Below, piece after piece: positions 45,410 through 56,461 of a stretch of 64,000 bases of DNA. The stretch is from Pseudogymnoascus destructans (taxonomy: Eukaryota > Ascomycota > Leotiomycetes > Thelebolales > Thelebolaceae): positions 2,480,001 to 2,544,000 of the forward strand of contig NW_020167520.1 of the NCBI RefSeq assembly GCF_001641265.1. Reading direction: 5' to 3'. Within the stretch, counting starts at the first letter, position 1. Every line of letters starts with the position of its first letter. The notes beneath the pieces were generated by a model. The model saw nothing but the letters and a program-made list of their open reading frames with translations, was not told the DNA's origin and ran no database searches. The translations under genes and the position numbers were made by a program.

Positions 45410-46398
45410 ATGGGCTCCTCCACCCCCGCGCAACTCCCCGCCATGGCAACCAGCCCCAGACACATCTTCTTCACCGACTTCGACGGGACCATCACCTCGC
45501 GCGACTCCAACGACTACATGACTGACAACCTCGGATTCGGGCAGCCCCCCCGCCTCGCCCTCAACCGCCAGGTCCTCGCCAACGAGATCACCTTCCGCTC
45601 CGCCTTCAAGCAGATGCTCGATTCGATCCCGACGCCGTTCGATCAGTGCACGAACATCCTGCTTGAGCGAATTGAGCTTGACCCCGGGTTTCGCGCGTTC
45701 TACGATTGGGCGAAGGCGAATAATGTTCCCATCGTCATTCTGAGCGGGGGTATGACGCCTATTATTCGCGCGCTGCTGGATAAGCTGCTTGATGAGGATA
45801 GTAGCTGGATGCAGATTGTGAGCAATGAGGTCGGTGCCCGTCCGGGGAAGAGCATCAATGAGGAGAAGGGATGGGAGATTGTCTTCCATGACGAGACGTA
45901 AGTTTGCATATTCCTTAACCCCCCTCCCCCCACGACCCCTCAACACACCTCAACCAGACCTAGAAAAAACGAAACTAATCCCCATCAGCGGCTTTGGTCA
46001 CGACAAGAGCAGCACAATCCGTCCCTACGCCGCCCTCCCCGCCGACCAGAGACCAACTATGTTCTACGCCGGTGACGGAGTCTCCGATCTCTCCGCCGCT
46101 AAGGAGACTGATCTCCTCTTCGCCAAGAAGGGCCATGGTATGTCTCCCCCCACCACAACACACCACTACAACCCAACTAACCCCCTTCCCCCTTCCCCCT
46201 TTTCCTCCCAACAAACAAGATACTAACGCCCCCATAGACCTAGTAACCTACTGCGTCAAGCAACACGTCCCCTTCTACGAATTCGAAGACTGGACCACCA
46301 TCCTCACCCAAGTCCAAAGCATCGTCTCCGGCGCCAAGAGCGTGAAGCAAGTTTCCGCTGAAGGTGTTGAGGCGTTCACTGCTGCGCTGAAGGCTTAA
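45410..46398 (+). CDS. HAD-superfamily phosphatase, Pyp1 (YNL010W)-like
   Basis: Three exons, 45410-45897, 45989-46137 and 46238-46398, give 265 aa. HAD motif I is FFTDFDGTITSRDSND (both Asp), motif II is VILSGGM, and motif IV is MFYAGDGVSDLSAAKETD; the Lys of motif III lies in the ARPGKSINEEKG/GHDKSS region. The pattern TDFDGTIT..DSND..DNLGFG is typical of the fungal YNL010W family, for which yeast Pyp1 is described as a polyol-phosphate phosphatase. The ATG at 45443 is an alternative start. Introns are 91 and 100 bp and C-rich. Confidence 0.87.
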
Positions 46399-47621
46399 TA
46401 TCCCTCATAGCCGCCTCATATCTCCCAACCACTTCGTATCTCGTTTAGAGAGTAGATGGGCCGGACGAGGTAGAGTAGATGAGCGGACGAAGGATGGGCG
46501 ATGAATGGGGGTGATTGACAACCGAAAAACTGGATTTAGACGGCGGATTGGGGGTATAGAGGTTCTTCATTTGGATCCTGGGCCATTTAGAGGGTAGAGG
46601 TAGACAAGACACCCGATTGGTTATAAATAGACAAACATTTGGTTTCTCTGCACATCTCTGCCTCGTGAACTGTCTGTGCAGCATTGGGCAACTCTTCAAT
46701 TGTGGTGTGTCCAGCGTAAGCTTTTTGTTGTGCACCCAATAAGTAGTTAGTTAAGTTCACCCATCAAGAGTCACTACCAGCATAAGCCACACATCAACTT
46801 CGAGTAAAGGATATATATTTGCTATGTTCTATGTATACACTCATTCCAGCCTCCATTACCACACCACCCACTCCCCTCGCGTCCCACAAAACAGCCTCGC
46901 CAGTCCTTACGGTATAAACAGGCATAATGGACTCCCTCCCCCCCCCTCTCTCGCAACTCATTCAAGCTGCTCTCCGCTCCGCTCTCCACGATAGAAAAAA
47001 GTTTTTAAAAAATGAAAATGGGTATAAGGAATGCGATCGTTGATCTTGCGTAAAAAAAACAGAACGGGGTCGAGTCTGTCGAGGCAGATGTCGCCCCTTG
47101 TCTGTTGTAAATTGTAGTAGCGTCTTTTTATCAAGGCTAGCCTCCGATGGATGGGCAAGAGGTGTTTTGTTGAAAGAAGAATAAGTGGTTGTTGTTGCTT
47201 AAATGTCTAGAATGAGTAATGGGAGACCAGACGGCTTTGGATCGGTAAATAGCCGCGGTTTTTAAGCATTAAGGGGGTGTGAAGAAGAAGTCGAATAAAG
47301 GCCGAGACGTGAATGCCAGGTGGTGTCTGGCAGACATTGAGCGGTCGCCAAATGTGTGGAGTGAATGGTTGTTTCGCGCCTCGAGCTTGTCGTATAGCGT
47401 CTGTATTTTCAACTTGGAGAAAGAATTGGGTAATTTTATCTGGAGGGTGGTGTCGAGGACGTGAGTATCGAATGATGATCGTCGGGTGGGAAAAGCCTGA
47501 AAGCAAGAGTGGGTGGTGGTGCACGCACAATAACAAACGCCGTGTTAAACAGAATATAACGCCGTCATAAAGCCGTGCCGTGGTCTGAGCAAAACTGAGC
47601 AAAAAGAATCGCAGGGAAGAT
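46399..47621. other. Convergent 3' regions, no gene seen
   Basis: 1.2 kb between convergent genes. ORFs on both strands lack family features. AT-rich stretches near 46990-47060 resemble 3' UTR sequence. Confidence 0.5.
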
Positions 47622-49643
47622 TTACGGGTGTGCTGCAGCGCTTGAGTTTGTCTCAGTCGATCCGTCTCCCTCAATCGTCTTCTTCCAGTGCTCTGGCAGG
47701 CAGACACAGACTAGTGGGAATGCCTTGATTTCGCCGTTGACGGTTGGCGCTGGGTCCACACGTCCCGAGGTATTCGAGACGCCGCTGTCGCGCTGGGCAT
47801 TCCTCTGTGCATCCCACTCTTCGGCCCTCTCATCCACAATCACACCGGTTGCCCAACCATCATCCCAAATTCCAACAACCTTGAGCATGTCGCCTCTCTC
47901 AAGCATGAACTCATCGCCTGCGCGGGGTTGGTACGCCCACAGGGTCGACACCTTATCACCGGGATGAATCTCATCTTGAGAGTAGTAGTCTTTGAAGAAT
48001 GCCAGCTGCTCTGACTGCTGGCTTGCAATGCCATGGGGCGAGGACAGCTCATTTCCACTGCCGTACATAGGAGACGTAGGGTCTTCTCCAAGGGCTGAGC
48101 CGCTCGAGAGCGACCCGTTTCGGCGTCCAGCAGGTGGGGGGCAAAGAACTACTCTGCGTTGGTCGGAATGTGGGCTCCCGCCATACTCACTGGATGAGGA
48201 TCCACCGTGTCTTCTGCCACGAGCATACCCTGCGGCCGCACCAGCAGCACTACCACCAACGATAGAACTGCCCCTAGTAGGAGATTCCGAGTGACCACCT
48301 TCCAAGGCTGACATGCGAGCAATGCGACCACCTGGAAGCACTTCAAAGCCTGCAGGTGGTTGAGGGCCAGAGCGGCCAGATCCTGGAGCCTGGACCATAC
48401 TGGCACCCTTGCGAGGCGGGCTGGGCTGGTTGAAGACGCTACCATTCTGGCTTCCACCTCGTTTGCGTCTCAGACAAAACAGGACAAGGCCGATAATGAC
48501 AGCGAGACCAGCGATTACACCGATGACGATACCCGCAATGGCACCTCCTGAGAGTTTTTTGGAACCACCAGAGGCATTGGCTGCTGGTGGGGGTGTTGTT
48601 GGTGTTGTGAAAGCTGTCGACGATGATCCCGCAGATGAAGATGGCAGAGTAATTGACTTCGTGATGTTGGGCAGGACAACGCCAACACACACGGATTCCG
48701 CCCGAGAGTTGTAGCAGCAGGTGTCTGTCGAATTCTGGCCACCGGCCCCACAGTACCCGCACAATCCAACTGTGCTTGTTCCGAAACCACAGTTATCTGG
48801 CTCGTTGTCCATGCCATTAATGCATTTTCCACTGTTCAGTGAATTTGCCGGCAACGAACAGGTGATAAAATCTGCACGGACCTGTGCCACCTGCTGGTTA
48901 GGATCAAACCCAGAGGTTGTACACAGGTTAGCATCGTTAATGATCCTTCCTTCACTTAAGGCTTGTTGACTCTGGAGAATTGGTAAGTATAAGAAGCGTT
49001 GGTTAAATATTCGGGGTTGTCACTTACGCATGCATCAGCACACAGTGGCTCCAACCGGTCTGCGGTGAGTTTGCAGTTGTCTTTGGAGTTCTGTATTATC
49101 GCATTACACAGTACTGAAGTGGTAAAGCGTGCGTAAAGCTCAGTTGTATTGGTAAGGTCGATATTAGAGCATCCCAGGAGAGTTTTATATCTATACTTCA
49201 GGTAAGACATTGCGGGACGAGACGCTGGAATGAAGGTCCAACTTACTTCTGCTGTACATAAGATGTTTTCACATGCGAAAGTAATTTCTGATCGAAAGAA
49301 GCGGTGTCTGTAACTGTCTTTAAGAATGGGCTGGAGAATAACGACGTTAGCTCAGTCGGGAAATTCGCAATCACTCCGACAGAAATAGTACATACAATAA
49401 GTCTGCCACACCGCCAGTGACTGATACCGATGAAAGATTAAAGGCCGGGCAGGCCTTGGAGCCCGAAAGCGAAATGCACTTCTCCTGAGCGAGAGCCGTA
49501 GGCACCGTGGCGAGTATCGAGAGCAGCATGGCCGACTTGGTCAATCGTCGGGTACCCGGCCGTCCTCGTTTGTACGACTGTTTACGATCCCCCGTTGCTG
49601 GGCATCGCGTCCCTTCCACCGCCTGGGACTCGCGAGCTGCCAT
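47622..49643 (-). CDS. SH3-domain membrane protein with Cys-rich ectodomain
   Basis: Four exons, complement(47622-48971, 49028-49190, 49247-49330, 49396-49643), 614 aa, all junctions in frame. After a 36-residue basic stretch comes a signal-like helix (AMLLSILATVPTALAQEKCI). The ectodomain has many Cys (CSNIDLTNTT, CADAC, CINGMDNEPDNCGFG, CGYCGAGG, CCYNS) and a Ser/Thr-rich stalk. One transmembrane span (AGIVIGVIAGLAVIIGLVLF) is followed by CLRRKRGG, then a Gly/Ser-rich cytosolic linker and a C-terminal SH3 (STLWAYQPRAGDEFMLERGD, VGIWDDGWATGVIVDE, FPLVCVCLPEHW). Such proteins are common in filamentous ascomycetes and are presumed cell-surface sensors or fusion/polarity factors like yeast Fus1; specific role unknown. 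Confidence 0.85.
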
Positions 49644-50108
49644 CGTCTTATTGTTGTAGTTTCGATTTTGATTTCGATTTCGCGCGGTCGGTGACCGGTT
49701 TGGCCCTCTTCCTCCCTTTTCTACCTTCAGCGTTCGTGTTTTTCAACCGTCATTCAACTCCGCGCTCCCCAGCGTCTGCAATTGTCGAAATGGGCGGCAG
49801 GCGCAATCAATTCCCAACAGCCCTGGACAATCCAAGTGGATGAGCCAGGAGATGAAGAGAAAGGGACCAAAAAACAGGGAAAAACGAGTCACTTGAAGGT
49901 GACGGCGAAGAAGTTGTAAGAGAGCAAGAGCGAAAACCGAGTCGATGCATCTGAGGCTACGACTTGGCCGTGGTAACAGTTCGCGATAGGCGTGTAATAG
50001 GTTCCAAGGAGGGCGGGGGGGGAGTCGATTGGGGCAGGAACGATGGATGATGGGATGCCACAGAGCTGGAACTTGTAGGGGCAAGAAGGAGGGGCTGGGG
50101 AGTAGCTC

Positions 50109-50135
50109 AGGCCATTCAGGCCATTCAGGCCATTC
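50109..50135. repeat. Three perfect 9-bp tandem repeats
   Basis: AGGCCATTC repeated three times. Confidence 0.85.
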
Positions 50136-50452
50136 ACACCTGTGCTCTATTTCTATAGTTTAGCATCATCCACTTCAATTGGTTGCGCTGCGGCCCGGTG
50201 TGGAGAGCTCATATCGCTTCAGGAAGACCTCATTTCCCCATCCTGACACTATCACTGGGGAGTGGGGGAGAGGCTGTTTGAACTACCGCATGCGGTTAGA
50301 TGGCGTCGCGACTTTTCTGCACCATATGGCAGGCTCTCCGGCAGCGGCAGGGACTCGAGTTACTCAACACCAACACCGACACTCCCTTGCCGTCCTTTTC
50401 CTGTATCTGTATCCAGCTGGTTTCGCGCCAGCGCCATGTGGTCTGGGCGAGA

Positions 50453-50598
50453 CAGTTGTTTCTGTCTGCCCCAGTTGTTTCTGTATGCCCCAGTTGTTTC
50501 GTATGCCCCAGTTGCTTCGTATGCCCCAGTTGCTTCGTATGCCCCAGTTGCTTCGTATGCCCCAGTTGCTTCGTATGCCCCAGTTGCTTCGTATGCCC
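50453..50598. repeat. Eight-unit minisatellite, 18-19 bp
   Basis: Two 19-bp units (CAGTTGTTTCTGT(C/A)TGCCC), one 18-bp CAGTTGTTTCGTATGCCC, then five identical CAGTTGCTTCGTATGCCC units. Identity rises toward the right end. It is open in several frames but lacks a supported start or gene context, so I treat it as non-coding. Confidence 0.95.
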
Positions 50599-51240
50599 CT
50601 GCTGTCCTCCTGTGTTGAGTTGTGTTGAGTGGCTTTCATGAGTTCGGCAGTCGTCCGTGGTGGTTGCATGAGGATCCGACGTTCTGGCTTTCTGTCATGT
50701 CACTGCACTGCTGGTGTGTCCGTAACTGTTTGCCTGCTGTATACCAACCAATAGAGCGATTCAGCAGTGTTCGACAGTCGTCGGCTTGACACTGCCTAAT
50801 CCGGTGATGCCAAGCAGTACTAGAGTTATTAGAGCAATAGAATCCTTGTTTAGTGCTTACCGTACCTCCTAATTAGGCAATATCAAAAGGGTGAGGTGTA
50901 GGAAGTTGTAGTTTTGGTGATATATTATCAGTTTGGCCTGTATTGATCGGTGTAGAAAAGTTAGATCATGATCGGTCGTTAGATAGCTAATTTATTACTA
51001 GTAAATTGTATGTAATTCTCCCCTTCCGGCCATACCCCCTACGGCGTTCCCTTTGTAATCCCCTATATAACGTAGAGCCCTTTGTTCCCTCTGTAGAATA
51101 CTAGCCTTTGGTTAATTTTTCTACTTTAGTAGACCACTTTAGCAGCAGTTGCAACTTGGATTGCAACTCAACTCCGCTAAGCCAACTAGGCGCACAGCTA
51201 TTCCTATACAGTATTAGCTAAAATATTCAAGTTTATAGTA
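50599..51240. other. AT-rich intergenic DNA before the pogo element
   Basis: No gene seen. Base composition becomes AT-rich after about 50820, marking the change from the gene-dense island to the repeat-rich part. Confidence 0.5.
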
Positions 51241-53094
51241 ACGTAACGTATGGGGTAGTCGGACATACGGGGTAGTCGGACAAAAATGCCCGACTACCAA
51301 CTCAGAACCTTCATACCTTCCACCATGAACATCCCACAACCATACAGTCGTGCTCAGATTGAAGACAACATCCAAAAGGCTGTCATTGCGCTCCAATTGA
51401 AGGAATTCAAATCAATTAGACTTGCTGCAGACCATTTCGAAGTTCCTAAGTCAACTCTTGCTGATAGGATGTCTGGGAAGAAAACGCGTGCTGTAGCTCA
51501 CGAAATTGAAGAAGCTCTCTCAAATGCAGAAGAAAATACACTAGCACGATGGATTACACGTCTCACTGCCACGGGTTTTCCTGCAACTCCTATGTTGATC
51601 AAGGAAATGGCTGAAGAAATTCGCGTACGACGCGTCCAAATCACGTCTTCTCAAACCACTCTTCGGACCAATCCTACCCCCATAGGCCATGAATGGATCT
51701 ATAGATTCTTAAAACGACATCCAAACTTTAAAGGGGTCTACTCAAGACAACTAGAGTCTGCACGACATAAAGAAGCCACTCCTATAAAGATTTCAGCTTG
51801 GTTTGACGCGTTTAAAGCACGAATTGAAGAGCGAAAGTACAAGCCATGCAACATCTATAATATGGAGGAGACAGGTTTTGCAGTTGGAGAGACTCAATCC
51901 ACACGAATAATTGTTGATTCTACCTTGAAATCCAATTGGAAGGTCACAGCTGGGAAGCAGGAGTGGATAACTGTACTTGAATGCATTGATGCAGACGGTG
52001 GTGCTTTACCACCTATGATTATATTCAAGGCTAAGAATACCAATTCAAGTTGGATTCCAAAGGACACCCCTACAAACTGGCACTTCTCAACAAGTAATAG
52101 TGGCTGGACTTCAAACAGTCATGGATTTGAGTGGTTGCGTAAGGTATTTGAGCCTGAGTCACGCAAAAAGTCTGGAAATCACCCGCGAATGTTGATTATG
52201 GATGGCCATTCTAGTCACATTACTGGCGATATGATTGCACTGTGCATTGAGAATGACATCGACCTTCTTATTCTACCACCTCATTGCTCTCATCTACTCC
52301 AACCACTTGATGTTGGGGTGTATGGACCTCTTGAGCGATTTCATGCTCAGGAAGTAGATCGGTATACTCGAGCAGGAATAAAGCGAATCCAGCGCTCCCA
52401 CTGGGTTGAAATCTTCCGGTGTATTCGAGAGAAGGGTCTTATACCTCAAAACATTAGAAGTGGGTGGAGGGCAGCAGGTTTAATACCCTTTCTCCCAGAA
52501 ATAGTTCTGGCTAACCTTCCACTTCCACCAACCGAACCACCTCGCACTCCTCAAAACTCAACCAATATCACTACTCTGGATCTCTCAATACTCCGAAGTT
52601 CTCCTCCAGATGGAACTAAACTAAGGCATGCAAATTTAGTATTTAATTCAAGTATGGCAACTTGTGACTCTCCTGCTTCACCAACTCGACGCTATGCCAA
52701 GAGAATGACTAGGTTGGTTGAAAGTCAGAATGCTGAACTCAGCATCCTTCGGAAGGAGGTAAAAGAGTACAAAGAGATACTTGAGACACGAAAGAAAAGA
52801 ACTACGGGCAAGAGAATTAAGTTGCAAGGCGAATTTGTATTCAGTACCGAGGAAGTGTTGAAAATTGTCCAGGAGGCAGAGTTGAAGTCAACCGAGAAAA
52901 GACCACGTGGAAGGCCACGCAAACGGCCAATTGAAGAAGTAGACGAGGAAGTTGAAGAGGAAGAGGTAGAGAACGATTCAAGCGACCCAGAATTGGAATT
53001 GGAGGAGTGTGTGGCACGTAGGACTCGGTCAACTAGAGTAGAATAAACTTTTTGTCCGACTACCCCATATGTCCGACTACCCCATACGTTACGT
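51241..53094 (+). mobile_element. Pogo/Fot1-type DNA transposon, structurally intact
   Basis: 1854 bp. Terminal inverted repeats of 45 bp (51241-51285 and 53050-53094) start ACGTAACGTATGGGGTAGTC and differ at one base; each contains two GGGTAGTCGGACA(T) boxes. TA duplications flank it (51239-51240 and 53095-53096). It contains one uninterrupted transposase gene. Confidence 0.97.
51286..53046 (+). CDS. Pogo/Fot1-family transposase
   Basis: Single exon, 586 aa from the ATG directly after the TIR; ATG 51325 (MNIPQPYS) is a likelier start, giving 573 aa. The N-terminus has a psq/CENP-B-like helix-turn-helix (SIRLAADHFEVPKSTLADRM) and a second DNA-binding half (HEWIYRFLKRHPNFKGVYSR). The DDE nuclease shows YNMEETGFAVG, LIMDGHSSHITGD and PPHCSHLLQPLDVGVYGPL. 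The first catalytic residue, normally Asp in MDE, is Glu here. The C-terminus has a coiled-coil stretch and an AT-hook-like RPRGRPRKRP before an acidic end. No stops or frameshifts. Confidence 0.95.
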   Translation: MPDYQLRTFIPSTMNIPQPYSRAQIEDNIQKAVIALQLKEFKSIRLAADHFEVPKSTLADRMSGKKTRAVAHEIEEALSNAEENTLARWITRLTATGFPATPMLIKEMAEEIRVRRVQITSSQTTLRTNPTPIGHEWIYRFLKRHPNFKGVYSRQLESARHKEATPIKISAWFDAFKARIEERKYKPCNIYNMEETGFAVGETQSTRIIVDSTLKSNWKVTAGKQEWITVLECIDADGGALPPMIIFKAKNTNSSWIPKDTPTNWHFSTSNSGWTSNSHGFEWLRKVFEPESRKKSGNHPRMLIMDGHSSHITGDMIALCIENDIDLLILPPHCSHLLQPLDVGVYGPLERFHAQEVDRYTRAGIKRIQRSHWVEIFRCIREKGLIPQNIRSGWRAAGLIPFLPEIVLANLPLPPTEPPRTPQNSTNITTLDLSILRSSPPDGTKLRHANLVFNSSMATCDSPASPTRRYAKRMTRLVESQNAELSILRKEVKEYKEILETRKKRTTGKRIKLQGEFVFSTEEVLKIVQEAELKSTEKRPRGRPRKRPIEEVDEEVEEEEVENDSSDPELELEECVARRTRSTRVE

Positions 53095-53096
53095 TA

Positions 53097-53865
53097 ACCA
53101 TATAAGGCAATATAAACTTTTGGCGATCCTGTTCGCTGTCTATGACAATCAATAGCAGACCCTGACAAAGATCTAGTTGTTCTAGCTATTGTTGTTGCCG
53201 CCTGGCATATTTCCTGTTGTCGGCGCCATCAAATACAACGACGTCTTCCATATGAGTACGGATATATTCCTAGCCTATTGTCATGACACTCCTTCGATAT
53301 TTGTGTCATGACCCTTCGATTCGCTTTAGTCTCTAGTACTTATTTCACTATGTCATTCACTTCGCCTGCTTCGCTCACTTCGCTCACTTCGCTTCACTAG
53401 CTGACCTAGATCAGCCCAAATGTTGACTACTGGCTTAGGCTCTCTTGTTATTGGCTCACTTCACTAGGGCTCGCTTAGCTAGGGTTCAGTTAATTAGTGT
53501 CTTCGCTTATTTGGCACTAGGGATTTTTACTGTTATATAAGCACTTATTGCTCATGTCTCTTATTGATCTTTAGCTAGCAAATTATACACTACTTAGCCT
53601 TCTTGCAATTCCTCCTGCTTCAACTTACTTTGCATTCCCTTACTTCGAGTCGAACCACTTGGCCAACCTGTTAGTCTCACCACTTGACCCCTGTGGTATA
53701 AAGTATATGCTTTGGAGCCTGAACTGCTATACCTTGTCCTACTGCTTCGAGTATCGAAGTCTTCACATTATACTTTGGATACTTCTGCAGACTCGAAGGT
53801 TAGCCTCGGTTCGAACTGTCCTTACACCTATGAAGTCTAGCGTTAATGCCTCCTAGGCGTGCCCG
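53097..53865. other. Repeat-derived non-coding stretch
   Basis: No intact gene. A CTTCGCTCA / CTTCGCT simple repeat lies at about 53370-53398. Confidence 0.5.
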
Positions 53866-54790
53866 CCACCTCCTATGGTTTAATGTTAAGAAGATTTGAC
53901 GTCTTGAGCCACTCCTCCACCTCTATAGGATCTCTTTTCGACATGTTATCACCCGACCTAGAAACAGCCCTCGCCGTCGTGCTTACACGTCTATCTTTTC
54001 CTAGCTGGTAGGATGCTCTTTTAGATATATTTGGTCAGAGTCCATCCTGGCTGTCTACTATAATAAGACAGTAGTATTCTTAGCTAGAAAGTTTGCAGCC
54101 CTCTTGCAGTAGCACCTACAATTGACATACTGCTAGATGGAAGAGATGGCGCCTGCTGTTAAGGAAGCTAGAGGAGGAAAGGGGATCTAGGGCTTTGTAG
54201 ACGGCACCTTTCGAGGCTTTTGCTAGCCTGTTGGACAAGAAGCATAGCGCTAGGTATATTCTATGCATAAACGTTCTTACGGCTTAAACTAGCAAGCTGT
54301 TGTAACACCTAATGGACTTGTCTCATTGCTATTAGGACCATTTACTAGCCTAACAAATGACTAGGCGATGTGGAAAGCCTCTGGCTCTCTGACAGGTTAT
54401 GGCCAGCTCACCTAGATCACTAATGCTTTATGTTTATAGAGACCCAGCTTACTCCTGTACCTTTGGAACCCTCTGTCCATTTGAGGATCCTCATGACCGA
54501 CACTGGCTGTCTGTAGAAAAGAAGGAGTATAATGCAAGGCTTGCTGCTGTGTGTATTGCTGTTAAGAATGCATTTAGGCAAACTTAGGTCCTGTAGACCT
54601 ATACTTCTTTTAGTAAAGCCTTACAAGGAGGATATCAGCTAGTAGCAGCATACTTTATAGTCACTATCTTACTATCAAATTGCTTCACATGCATTAGGGG
54701 TAATTCAATATCAAACAGGTTCTTATTACCTCCTCTATTAATAGAGGAGTATCCACAAAGGTAAGTCTAGCTACCTGCTATTTTACTCCT
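53866..54790 (+). pseudogene. PIF/Harbinger transposase relic
   Basis: Readable pieces include GFVDGTFRGF (first catalytic region), AVVTPNGLVSLLLGPF, LYRDPAYSCTFGTLCPFED, RLAAVCIAVKNAFRQT and AYFIVTILLSNCFTCIRGN, in the order of fungal Harbinger transposases. At least eight TAG/TAA stops interrupt the frame, mostly where Gln codons are expected, again suggesting RIP. No TIRs were resolved. Confidence 0.75.
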
Positions 54791-55285
54791 TATTCTGCAT
54801 ATTCTCTAGGATTTCTAGAACCTGGCTAATTCTAGAATCTAGCCTGCAAAGCCGCTCCTTAACGCCATTAATTCGATCTCTAACTCGATCTCTATGCCCT
54901 CGATCTGTTTGCTAACATCTAAGCCTTCACCCCCCTACTCACCATAGGCTATATAAGTGTCAACAAGCTGACAGATGTCAGTTCCAATGTTGTCCTCTGC
55001 TTCATCCTAGTCTATGTGCCGTTGGCGTTTTCAAGAAACTTAAGATGGAGGCGTTGCTGCTAACAAGTCAGAGTTGGCTGAGCTAGCGGCAATGCTTGCT
55101 AAACGAGACAGCAGCTGTCTCTTCTCTGTCTATAGAGATAGCTGTGCTTGCCGAAAGGCCCTTGCCTTAGCAGATTCACTGTCGACTTGGCTTCGAGAAT
55201 TAGCCCAAATATCCTCCACTTGTCGCTGCTCCTAAACAACATCCACCTAGTCCTCAAGGGCTATAAGCTAGTCAGATTGGCCCTC

Positions 55286-55537
55286 TTATGTACCAGATTC
55301 CTCTATTAGCAGCTCTTCCTCTCGCTCTTTTATAAGCTTGATAATTGTTCGGCTTAGGGTATTGTGTGGTGGCCTGTCATTTAGTTGAGCCACTTCAGAG
55401 GCCACATTGGCCCAGAACCTCTTGTCAGTAACATCAGTGGCGCCGTAGGCATCTTTTCGACTAAGGGCAATTCGGATGATCAAAAGCTTGTTGGTTTCAG
55501 TAAGCTGAGGTAAGGCTTTCCTTAGGTTTTGCATCAT
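55286..55537 (-). pseudogene. Probable Harbinger-associated SANT-like fragment
   Basis: An 83-codon open frame contains DKRFWANVASEVAQLNDRPP and TLSRTIIKLIKEREEELL, a trihelical Myb/SANT-like pattern like the partner protein of PIF/Harbinger elements. No clean 5' context is visible, so it may be a remnant of the second ORF of the element above. Confidence 0.4.
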
Positions 55538-55574
55538 TAGCAGCGACGTTGTCGATACTGAGTGCGAGTGCGAC

Positions 55575-55639
55575 CACTGCTTGTGGTGTTACCGCTCATG
55601 GTAGCGGTGACACCACGAGCGGTAACACCACAAGCAGTG
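55575..55639. repeat. Perfect 23-bp inverted repeat (hairpin)
   Basis: Arms 55575-55597 and 55617-55639 are exact reverse complements (the left one starts CACTGCTTGTGGTGTTACCG). The 19-nt loop itself holds AGCGGTGACACCAC, a variant of the right arm. Confidence 0.9.
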
Positions 55640-55833
55640 ACCACGAGCGGTATTGCTGCTAACATTGCTATAGGCGGCAGTCTTAGGCTTTGGAGTGGAG
55701 CAAATTAGGGGTCGATAGACCAAGAGAATTCCATAATATAGACCAGTTACTACAGTAGAATACAGAAGTTTGCCGTTTAAACAAAATTTGATTCTAACTA
55801 CTTACAATGACTACTAGCTAGATGAGGAGTTGT

Positions 55834-55863
55834 ACGGCTGTGACAACTAGTTGTCATGGCCGT
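55834..55863. repeat. 30-bp near-palindrome
   Basis: Perfect core TGACAACTAGTTGTCA at 55841-55856, extended by ACGGCTG and TGGCCGT (6 of 7 pairing). Confidence 0.8.
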
Positions 55864-55970
55864 GTATCTAGAACAGGAGTCTCATTTCCATGGTGCGGGG
55901 CGACCTTAACCCTTTCCAAAATACGCTAGCTGCAAAATGTTGCAATTCACAAGTTGTAACTGCTGCTAAA

Positions 55971-56129
55971 GTGGTGTAGTAAGTGGGCGGGTAGGGGGAG
56001 GTGCTGGCAGGCGCAAAAGGATACATCGCAGTACTTCTGTTGCCATACAAATATATATGCAAGTGGAAGTACCTATATGTACCCTTTTGCGACTGCCACT
56101 ACTACAAATTACCCCTATTCGACCACCAC
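55971..56129. repeat. Fold-back element with imperfect arms
   Basis: Arms 55971-56038 and 56065-56129 are diverged inverted copies. Shared pieces are GTGGTG, GTAGGGG, GGCAG.CGCAAAAGG.TACAT and GTACTTC. The short spacer is AT-rich. It lies about 330 bp before the DUF3435 start. Confidence 0.65.
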
Positions 56130-56204
56130 TTTTGTTATAAAATATCTTTGTAACGTAGCTACTATATTGTATAAAAATAAAGGAGGTTATAGTAATATAA
56201 CCTA

Positions 56205-56331
56205 ATGTCGGATACTAAAGAGCTAGAGTTGATTGCTCTTACTGTTTGTGCAGCAGCCTTACTTGTTCGACGTCATCGCTAGCGCCGATATTACTTGTGG
56301 CTTATACAGTCTTTACACATAACTTAATGCC
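56205..56331 (+). pseudogene. Short transposase N-terminal relic
   Basis: Open reading MSDTKELELIALTVCAAALL then VRRHR, a TAG, and RRYYLW; the basic RRRRxYW pattern is like the start of Harbinger-type transposases. It ends without continuation. Confidence 0.35.
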
Positions 56332-56461
56332 TATAAGCCTAGAAGGTATGAACCTAGCCACACCGTCGTTGTGGGAGTGATAGGTACAGAGGAGTAGAGT
56401 GTCGTGTTGAAAGACGTGACGGTTGTATGGGGGAGATGGGGGCTACACATATATATAGACG

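Noticed and set aside
45377..45946. 189-codon minus ORF over the HAD phosphatase
   Set aside because: Antisense shadow of the Pyp1-like exon, which carries all HAD motifs.
50179..50641. ORFs encoding hexapeptide repeats such as RMPQLL
   Set aside because: They are translations of the 18-bp minisatellite, open in several frames on both strands without gene context.
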